From positions 21,693,687-21,757,686 of the forward strand of contig CM067521.1 in assembly GCA_034509495.1 (NCBI GenBank): DNA of 64,000 bases, in the 5' to 3' direction. A program made the translations under genes and the position numbers. Under the pieces are notes generated by a model that saw only the letters and a list, made by a program, of their open reading frames with translations, searched no databases and was not told where the DNA came from. This document shows positions 56,190 to 64,000 of the stretch, in pieces. Source of the stretch: Acestrorhynchus altus (taxonomy: Eukaryota > Chordata > Actinopteri > Characiformes > Acestrorhynchidae). Every line of letters starts with the position of its first letter. Position 1 is the first letter of the stretch.

Positions 56190-56550
56190 TGTTTTTAACA
56201 GGACTAGTATCTACTGTCCATGAAAGACTTTCCACTTCATTTTGGTGCATTGCTGTGAGGATCTGATTGACAAGGTCAGTGACAAGACCTTTTTAAAAGT
56301 CAGGATGTTGGATAATCACCACCCTGCCTAAACCCCAAATCCCCAACTCTTCTCCAAAGTGTTAGATGGAGGGCCATCATTCCAGAGAACAGAGTTCCTA
56401 GCCCAGATCCTGGCATTAAGACTGGTGCTCCAGAGAGTCCTTTTCTATTGGCAGTACTTCTCTACAGGGTCTAGACCAGCATTAGAAGGGCTGTTCTGTA
56501 ACATTTGGAGACACTTTGGACTAGCAGTGAAGGTCTTCTGAAGGACTGAA
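56190..56550 (-). repeat. Dispersed repeat family H, copy 5, second part
   Basis: TTGCTGTGAGGATCTGATTG, CAGGATGTTGGATAATCACC, GGGCCATCATTCCAGAGAAC, TCTATTGGCAGTACTTCTCT and CATTTGGAGACAC. Colinear with the rest of family H. Confidence 0.75.
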
Positions 56551-57435
56551 GGAAAACCCAGTCATTTGGGGGGGATGTGGACTGTGCACTGAACCCAGAT
56601 TCCCAGTTTGATCACTTAATAGGTTGTTACACCCTTATCAAATACACATTATTCCAGGATTCTGAAATTGCATTTTGATCAACTTTACATGATTTAAAAC
56701 ATGCAATGAGGCTGTTATGCAAAGCAGCACAACATATGTGAGAAGTTTTACTGTGTACTTCCAGTCTTAGTCACACATCTGTGTTGCTCAGCAACCTGAG
56801 ACTGTGGCTTAAATTGAACACTGACCTACAGAAGAGGCTATTTTATGAGGGGAGCAAAAAAAAACAAAACAAAGGGCTCTCATTCCGTTTGGTCAACGCC
56901 TCACTGCCTACTTAAAGTGCCGGCAAGTTATCGCTGCCACAATGTGGTCTCTTGCCTCTTCGGGGAGGCCAGAATTAGCAGCCCTGTTGTTGTTGATAAG
57001 ATTAAAGGTTTAACACTGCTCGCCATGCCAGTCTTGTCCAGCCGGGAGCCGTGCCGCGAAGCCTCCCCAAATAACCCGCATTCCTTCCTTTCCTGGAACC
57101 TGCTGCTACCTGTTCCACTTTAGGTTCACTCTCCACCCCTCCCCTCCTGTCTATATTTGTCATCTCCTTGCATCTTGCAGGTCCCTCTCCTCCTTTGTGG
57201 ACAGTAGTTTCAAGGTTGTGTATTTAATGCCATTTTTGATCAAACACAAGTGCTATGAGCTGGTTCCCCATAAAACAGTGCTATAATGTTCCGCTTTATT
57301 GATAAGCATAGCTTATTGCATATGTAATAATTATTTGAATACTTGCAACCATTGCAAACCATTATATAACGTTTAACTTTGTGATTAATGGGGGGTGTTA
57401 ATGTGACTGCAATGTTCAACTATATGTTTGTTTTC
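56551..57435. other. Intergenic stretch, nothing recognised
   Basis: No exon recognised. 56870-57180 is relatively GC-rich and repeat-free. Confidence 0.35.
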
Positions 57436-57439
57436 CAAT

Positions 57440-57515
57440 TTATAAGGTAATACCACATCAACCACTAAGCAACACCATAGCAACCATTAAGAAACTTCAC
57501 ACCATAGCAACCACC
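57440..57515 (+). repeat. CATAGCAACC-type short minisatellite
   Basis: CCACTAAGCAACACCATAGC, AACCATTAAGAAACTTC and CACCATAGCAACCACC. The same theme as 34200-34450. Confidence 0.7.
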
Positions 57516-57519
57516 TTAC

Positions 57520-58425
57520 TATGAATAAAGTCAAATTCAAATTTCAAAATTCTTCTTCCAGTTACTCCAACAAAAGCAGAATACGCTCTTGTTAATACTC
57601 TTCATTTCAAAAGAAACAATGAATGAGAAGGTGTCCCATTTCTTTTGTCCACATAATGTCCATTTTACTCAACAAGCTGTCAAGTTTTAGCAAAGTGTAC
57701 TCATCTCATGAGCTCAGTAATTTCAACCCAAGCTTAAATAATCCTATTCTATAAAATAGTGAAAGAGTAGAGAATCGAGCACTTGTAAGAATTGGTACAG
57801 TGGAATTCTTGCGTGCCACAGGTTCCCAAAATAAGACCGTTTGGTCTGGTAATAATACGATCCAACTGTCTGACCTGGGGCGCAGAGAACCCAGCCTGCC
57901 TACTGTGTGCTAAACTCATTGTGCGAAGTTTGCACTGGATTCTTTCTTCCATCTGAAAAGGTCCGGTGCAATCTTCAGACAGAATGGACATGCCGGTGGG
58001 CAGGAAACATCAGGTGCCGTTTTCCACCCTTTTTAAGAGCCCAGCAGGGGCTTGAAGTTTACAGATTAGTGGTAAATTACAAGTTAATGGGCCACAGTGA
58101 AAACAAAGGCTGTTGTGCTGGAATGTTTTAATTGGCCTCTGTGAGCGGAGACAGGGAGCAGTGAGGAGTTCGACCCCAGGCGCTGCTTTGGGCTGCTGTG
58201 CGGCCAGACTGTAATAAATAACTATTCCCCACAGGTTTCACACGAGTAGCCTGTGTGTTTGTTTTTGTACTTTTTTTTTTACTGGACAAAAATGTCCTGA
58301 GAGGAGTGGTCTACAGTATCGGACAGATTGGGTCAGAGTTTAATTTTTCAAAACTGAGGGAAGGGGGAAAACCTTGGGGTTAGGGAAAGGATTGGGATTA
58401 GTCTTAGAAAAGCCTCATTATAAGT
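57520..58425. other. Intergenic stretch, nothing recognised
   Basis: A fragment at 57556-57655 (TTACTCCAACAAAAGCAG to TTTTGTCCACATAATG) may be a family H terminus. Otherwise nothing. Confidence 0.35.
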
Positions 58426-58426
58426 A

Positions 58427-58430
<4 letters not shown>

Positions 58431-58474
<44 letters not shown>
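58431..58474. repeat. (GT)n microsatellite
   Basis: About 22 GT units. Confidence 0.97.
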
Positions 58475-58475
<1 letters not shown>

Positions 58476-58523
58476 ATGAGGGAAACTGGAGTCTGTGTCT
58501 ATTTGTATGCTTGCATATGCATA

Positions 58524-58525
<2 letters not shown>

Positions 58526-58585
<60 letters not shown>
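58526..58585. repeat. (GT)n microsatellite
   Basis: About 30 GT units followed by GAGAGATAAAAAGAGA. Confidence 0.97.
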
Positions 58586-58587
<2 letters not shown>

Positions 58588-58904
58588 AGATAAAAAGAGA
58601 TAGAGAGTACACGGGAGAATGTGTGTCCAGTCAAGCCTCCCAGCAGTGTTGACACACTCTTGATAAAGACACTGAGTTTTAAGGCTTGATGTTATTTTCA
58701 GAGAATGGATTGACCTTGAAGAGTGGTGGGTGATGCACAGGAGGGGAAAGCACAAGCAGCAAATTCCACCCTGTTAGTGCTGAGACTCTGCAGACCTCAC
58801 AGCTGGACTCACTGACCATTTCTGAGAAGCTGTCGGTTCGTACTAAATCCACTTGGTTCGGTTCAGTATTTCAATATCATTATGGACGCGCTTTAAATGT
58901 ACAA

Positions 58905-59565
58905 TGCTTCTACACATACGCTGACCAACCATAGCATTGTTTCTACCCTCACTGTCCATTTTATCAGCTCCTCTTAACATGCAGCACTTTGATGTTCTAT
59001 AATTACAGAACGGCCCGGACTCCGCAGAACCACCACAGAGCAGCTATTATGTGGGTGGGGGGGTCATTCTCAGTACTGCACTGACACTGACGTGGTGGTG
59101 GTGGTGTGTTAGTTTGTTGCACTGGTACGAGTGGATCAGACACAGCAGTGCTGCTGGAGTGTTTAAACACTGTGTCCACTCACTGTCCACTCTATTAGAC
59201 ACTCCTACCCGAAGCTCATCTGTTTGTGCACAGATCGTGCTGGTCATCTTGACCAAGGGCGTCAAACCGAGTCAGAAAACCTGCAGCCACACGGGCTCGG
59301 TCCTGACCACGTTTGTCACCTTCATCAGTGCTGTCAGGAAGCTGACCACAGGACAGTGTTGGCTGAAAACTGGTGTTGGTGTATTCTCAGTCCAGCAGTA
59401 ACACTGTCTGTTACCAGTGCAACACACGCTAACACACCACCACCATGTCAGTGTCACTGCAGTGCTGAGAATGACCCACCACCCACATAATAGCTGCTTT
59501 GTGGTGGTCCTGTGGGGTCCTGACCATTGAGGGTCAGGGTGAAAGAAGGATTATAAAGTATGCAA
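58905..59565. repeat. Palindromic (foldback) repeat family P, copy 4, most complete
   Basis: Two arms are inverted copies. The left (about 59030-59165) has ACCACAGAGCAGCTATTATG, GGGTCATTCTCAGTACTGCA, CACTGACACTGACGTGGTGG and CACTGGTACGAGTGG. The right (about 59393-59520) has CAGTGCAACACACGCTAAC, CACCATGTCAGTGTCACTGC, AGTGCTGAGAATGACCCACC and CATAATAGCTGC. A loop of about 200 bases separates them. The left border ATACGCTGACCAACCATAGC resembles the reverse complement of the TTATGGCTCATCAGTA end of family C, so P and C may share termini. Non-autonomous and non-coding. Confidence 0.85.
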
Positions 59566-59590
59566 AGAAAGTGCTCCTACACTAGCTTGT

Positions 59591-59592
59591 AT

Positions 59593-59625
<33 letters not shown>

Positions 59626-59644
59626 CACACACGCACACATACAC
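59591..59644. repeat. (CA)n microsatellite
   Basis: CA run with two CG interruptions. Confidence 0.95.
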
Positions 59645-60002
59645 CGTCGGTGACAAAATCTTATAGGCCTAACACCCTATTGCTCGCTGGGTCCAGAGTT
59701 GGCTGCCCACCACTCTGAGTGCATGGTCTCATGATTCTGTTCACCAGTGTCCGTGTTGTTGTCTTGCTGTGCGACTTGCTGTTTTCCTTTCATTGATTGT
59801 TTACCTTGGCTTTGAACTGGACAGTGTAACATTACTCAAAGCACACGAGGGAGGGTTATCCAGTAACAGTCGTTGTTATTGTTTGACATCAAGCGGATGT
59901 CTCGTATTTAATTCCAGCTCTGTGCAGTTGCACACTAGATATATTCGACATATTAACCATTTACAGTTGACTGCAGCCTTGACCTCTGTATTGATCCTGA
60001 AT

Positions 60003-60050
60003 TGTGTGTGTATATATGTGTGTGAGTGTGTGTGTGTGAGTGTGTGTGTG
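60003..60050. repeat. (GT)n microsatellite, interrupted
   Basis: GT run broken by TATATA and GAGT. Confidence 0.9.
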
Positions 60051-60282
60051 CCGTAACACCTCTAACATTTAACATTATATACATGAGTCATCTCAGGCCT
60101 TTTTCTACAGTCATGTCCATACTGCTGTGAGGCAGTGATGTGCTACCGTAACCTTTCCCTGTCCAGTGACTTTGCTCCCTCTTGGCAACCTGCATGTTAA
60201 TGATGTGTGTGTGAGTGTTTGCCGATGGCAAGGCTTATGCAACCAGAGCAAATACATTCAGCTGCTGTGTCCCTCTGCTAGG

Positions 60283-60286
60283 ACAC

Positions 60287-60365
<79 letters not shown>
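60283..60365. repeat. (CA)n microsatellite, longest in the window
   Basis: About 41 CA units, with one CG interruption near the left end. GTGTGTGTGT about 30 bases to the right (60395-60408) makes a small inverted partner. Confidence 0.97.
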
Positions 60366-60366
<1 letters not shown>

Positions 60367-60854
60367 GTTCTAGCTATATTGTCTTTCTCGGCAAGTGTGT
60401 GTGTGTGCTTGAGCACAAAGCTGGCATCTGCACCATGGTGACTAGGAGAGCAGAAAGAAGCCACCTGTTTAAGAGCTCTGTGGGGACTGTGACAGAGTGG
60501 ACACTTCAAACCAGGCCAGAGTGGACATGGGTGGACAGTGTTTACTGCCTTCCTTAAAATTCAACTCCCCCTGGTGACCAGTGGCCCATTTAGCACAGTG
60601 TGTTATTGCATAGATTACACTGGTAACACACATTATTTGAACCTTCCAATGTAGGTGCTTTGTAGGTGCCCCACACCCTGACACCAGGCCTTCTGGCTTT
60701 GTGGTGTGTGACAACATACTGTTGAACTTGATGCTGACCGTTCGGTCTGCATGGCTTGATGCTGATTTGTTGGTCATCTCCAAGAAGGTAAAAACTAGAT
60801 TCAGCACTGAAGATGACCTGCTGAAGATGACCAGGTGTGATATATGTTTGATGA

Positions 60855-61110
60855 ATAGAGACTATACGAAGATACTATATGTCCACTATATGTCCAACTG
60901 TTGGACAGGTTGCACCCATTGCTGACACAGATGTGCAAATGCACATGCAGCTAGCCTGTGTACTGCCAATAGAATAGTACTTTCTGGAGTAGAAAAACAT
61001 GAACCTATCGGCTTCATGCCATGCCATGTCCAGTACTTTTGGTTGGGGAGTTGGTGATCAACCCCAGCTTCTGGTGTCTAGAGTCCGATATTAACATGTG
61101 TCCATCACCG
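60855..61110 (+). repeat. Dispersed repeat family H, copy 6 (forward)
   Basis: CTATATGTCCAACTGTTGGA, GGTTGCACCCATTGCTGACA, GATGTGCAAATGCACATGC, GTACTGCCAATAGAATAGTA and AACATGAACCTATCGGC, ending in the GGGGAGTTGGTGATC part. Confidence 0.75.
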
Positions 61111-61154
61111 ACTGGAGCAGCAGGTAGTGTCACACCTCAGAAACACACTTGGTT

Positions 61155-61315
61155 GGTGAATTGAGTGAATGGGTGTGTTGTACTGTGTGATGGACTGGTA
61201 CCCCGTTCAGGGGGTGTTCCTGCTTTGTGCTCAGTGATAACAGGTAGCCACTGAACCAACCATGATCCTCATTAGCAGAAGCATATAAGACGCTGGATAG
61301 ATGGATAGCCAACAC
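61155..61315 (+). mobile_element. LINE/SINE 3'-end fragment
   Basis: GTGTGATGGACTGGTACCCC, GTTCAGGGGGTGTTCCTGC and AGGTAGCCACTGAACCAACC, ending in GGATAGATGGATAG. It matches the common fish text 'gatggactggcgacctgtcc ... ggatggatgg'. Confidence 0.6.
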
Positions 61316-62425
61316 CATTTTACATGGTTCAGTTCTATGTTCATTAAACAAAATGAACATATGTTGTCTGTGGGAACACAGTAAAATAATAGAATTCCTC
61401 ACTGGGAATACTAGGAATTCTGATATACTTCCCACTCCTAATACCTCACAGTTGCTCAGCTGAAGCAAACACACTACAGAACTTTACACACAGCACCATC
61501 TGCTCTGTTTGTATGAAATTAGTGTAATGTGATGACCACTCCAAGCACTCCAAGTGCTGCTGTGTATATAAAACAAAATCAAAACTATACATGTCAATAA
61601 AATTATATAAATATAAAGGTACATGGTCGTATATGTGCACACAAACATTTGCTCTGGAAAAAGAGATTTTGCTGACCTATTTACACTGTCCAGTTCTGGG
61701 GCTTATCATCAGTTTGTTTCTGATTTCTCTGTATATAAACAGAGCCATCAAGGCTGCGTGTGAGACAGATGGAGTGAACTTAGCTTGCCCTTAGAAGAGA
61801 AATGTCCAATTAGACAACAGATTCCTCATTCTGGTTCATCCTGCAGGAACAGGGACTTTGGGGAGGTTCTGGCCTGTTTTGACTTACTCCCCTGTCATGA
61901 AGTTGGAAATATTTGGGGGAGGTCAATCAGAGTGTCCGTGCGACAGCATGGATCACCAGCAGTCAGAGATAGCATTTGTCATTCTGGAATTTGCAAAGGA
62001 AAGCGGTGAGCTCCTCAAAAAACAGACCTGCCTTTGTGCCGGAACAAATAGACAACATTTAGGACAACAGAACAGGCTTACGTTGGTCCTAATGCTGGAC
62101 AGGATGGTTGTCAGGCGCCAGGATGAGTTCTGGAAGATACTTATAAGGAGTTTGTTTTTGTAATGAGGAGCAGAGACACGGGTCTTGCGTTATTTGATAA
62201 ATGAGGTTAAAATAGAGGGAACTGATGAGGAAAGGCCTGATGGAGGTGAGCCTGGAGAGAAAAGATGGTATAGCATCAGTGGATAGTGCCTGAAATGGAG
62301 ACAACTCATATCCAGGTTTGTAGGTGTCCTTTAGAACACGTTGGTTAGTGTTTTTCCTTTGAACACCTCCCATAAAAATGTATCTCTTTCTCATGGTAAG
62401 GATGTTGCACGTTGACATCAGCTGT
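61316..62425. other. Intergenic stretch, nothing recognised
   Basis: Open frames at 61785-62163 resemble no known protein. Confidence 0.4.
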
Positions 62426-62429
62426 GGTA

Positions 62430-62660
62430 AGAACGTCTGGTAGGTCTTGTGAAGAGATTTTTGGATTGTGAGACTTCTTTACACTTCTTATGATCTGCTC
62501 TTGAGCTGAACCTGCTGGAATGGGCTTCTCCAGCCATGTTGGCAGTTGATCCCTTGTAAATTATCTTGTGGACCGTGGAACAGTTGATTTCTAATTATTT
62601 TGAGATCTTTTTTAAGCCATTCCTACACTGCATCTACAGCCTTCTTTCTGGCCATGGCCA
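62430..62660 (-). repeat. DNA-transposon-like remnant (low certainty)
   Basis: GATCCCTTGTAAATTATCTT, GTGGACCGTGGAACAGTTGA and TTTTTTAAGCCATTCCTACA resemble the reverse strand of common fish Tc1-type elements ('ggaccgtggaacggtg...'). There is no usable frame. Confidence 0.35.
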
Positions 62661-63410
62661 TACGACTCACTTCAGTAATTAAGAGCGAAACACAACAAGG
62701 CTACATTCATATTACCAGGCTGACGCTAATCTGATATTTAACCTTAATGTGACCCAGATCTGATTTTTTCAAGGTTGGCTGGATGTATCAAACCTGATCT
62801 TTACAAATTGAATTTGAGCAGCTAGATTGGATACATATATTGTATACATGCACATATGCAAATGGTCAAATCAGATTTCATGCGTCTTCTTACATGAACC
62901 CATGCACTTGGTGCTGTTTGTGATGAAGGCCAAAGCCCTGGTAGAAATGTTTGCTCTTTCAGTGGACAGTATGAATGGGGATACTGGAAATGGACGAAAT
63001 GGAACAAATTACCATTCAAAACTGATCACCGATAAAATCTGACAAACTTGAATATTTTGTAGGATTTGGCTCAATAATGCACAACAACATGATCTTCCAG
63101 CTTGTTCAGCTACTGCTCTTGCAGAGATTTACATACCAAGGTAGGGTTTCCCTCCAGGGGTTTCCCTACATGCATGTCAACCCGCCTCCATTCACGACAT
63201 AACCAGCATGAGGATTGGCTGGTTTTTGAATAGCCAAATCTGTTCTGAGCAAAAAACACACTTGAGTAATGAGGCTTGTAATGTGATCAGAGCAAATATG
63301 TCTGAGGACTAAATAAGACAGGCTCCTCTAAAATCCTCTCTAACCATGTTGTAATCATTTGCAGCAGACTACCTTTAAGTACCTTAAGTACCAATCTGGA
63401 TTAAATATCC
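62661..63410. other. Intergenic stretch, nothing recognised
   Basis: No exon or repeat family recognised. Confidence 0.4.
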
Positions 63411-63414
63411 ATAT

Positions 63415-63890
63415 GTTTAACTCTTAGAACCCGAGATCCGGACATGCTGTTTTCTTCACATCTCAGGATCAGGGGTACCTACATACATGATCCACATTTC
63501 ATTTTCTAACCATCATTATGTGAGGAATTATCAGTGAGTAATCCAAATTTACTTGTTTCCACCTGAATTAAATCCCAGTTTAAACACCAAAGGAGCTTCC
63601 AGTGCATGTTTACTGCACTTTCCGTGTGTACATGCTCATCCTGCATACAGATTCTGACTGATAAGTGAGATGGGGTGGGATTTTTTTGCTTACAGGTTTC
63701 AAATTTCATACCAAACATCCTGAGAAAGGACAATACTAATACATAAATTAAAAACATTACAAAGGACGTCCAGGTTGATTATTTTTATTGTTATTTGGAC
63801 CACTGCCAAGCATTTTGAAGAACAATGTTATTGTAAATATCCTTGTTGATCTAATCAGCACAAGTGATCAGAATTATTGTATTTTCTGCT
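63415..63890 (+). repeat. Dispersed repeat family A, copy 8 (best forward copy)
   Basis: Left end TTAACTCTTAGAACCCGAGA, then ACATCTCAGGATCAGGGGTA, ATTATCAGTGAGTAATCCAA, AATCCCAGTTTAAACACCAA, AGGAGCTTCCAGTGCATGTT, ATTCTGACTGATAAGTGAGA, GACGTCCAGGTTGATT, TTATTTGGACCACTGCCAAG, CATTTTGAAGAACAATG and TATCCTTGTTGATCTAATCA. Confidence 0.8.
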
Positions 63891-64000
63891 CATCAACTGT
63901 TATGTTTGGAGGGAGAGCAGGAGGTGGATGTAAGAGCAGGGTAATGGGTTTAGAAAATTAGCCAAAACATAGTAAATAAAAACAGGAAGACAAACAGGCA

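Noticed and set aside
58348..58755. Open frames of His-Thr or Val-Cys repeats
   Set aside because: Pure translation of (GT)n/(CA)n microsatellites.

Overview
The window is vertebrate, almost certainly teleost fish, nuclear DNA. It carries one recognisable host coding exon in a sea of non-coding sequence with fish-type repeats: Tc1-like transposase remnants, an RTE-like LINE, tRNA-derived SINEs, miniature inverted-repeat elements and many long (GT)n tracts. There are no operons, rRNA or tRNA genes, CRISPR arrays or prokaryotic features. The species cannot be fixed from the sequence.

The only confident host gene is the last coding exon of a PPP1R15 family gene (1182-1373, + strand). It best fits ppp1r15b (CReP), the regulatory subunit that brings protein phosphatase 1 to eIF2alpha. 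Bases 1-1181 are probably its last intron; exon 1 lies outside the window. A candidate 3' UTR runs to a poly(A) signal near 3107. The remaining roughly 60 kb shows no exon I can assign. In human, PLEKHA6 lies downstream of PPP1R15B in the same orientation, so this region could be intergenic sequence plus 5' non-coding exons and long first introns of that neighbour. I mark splice-like signals at about 10.2, 10.5, 24.2, 41.5 and 46.7 kb as weak candidates only.

Layout: 4.05-6.02 kb is a 5'-truncated, frameshifted LINE. Tc1-like transposase remnants occur at 7.3, 14.5, 23.2, 40.9 and 45.5 kb. A two-unit 189-bp duplication lies at 7.5-7.9 kb and a higher-order minisatellite at 9.3-9.8 kb. Other tandem structures lie at 26.3-26.7, 31.9-33.0, 41.0-41.2, 48.8-49.0 and 54.1-54.2 kb. 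Several dispersed families recur within the window. For cross-reference I call them A (8 copies), B (2), C (2), D (2), E (2), F (2), G (2), H (6) and P (4, palindromic). Comparing copies shows nested insertion: a family A copy splits a family H copy at 55.4-56.5 kb, and a tRNA T-arm-like array interrupts a Tc1 remnant at 41.0 kb.

I found no convincing undescribed multi-gene system. The most useful second looks are the repeat families and their nesting, the B-box-bearing array, the diverged tandem block near 32 kb and the candidate 5' exons of a downstream gene. All similarities were judged by eye, so repeat boundaries are approximate.
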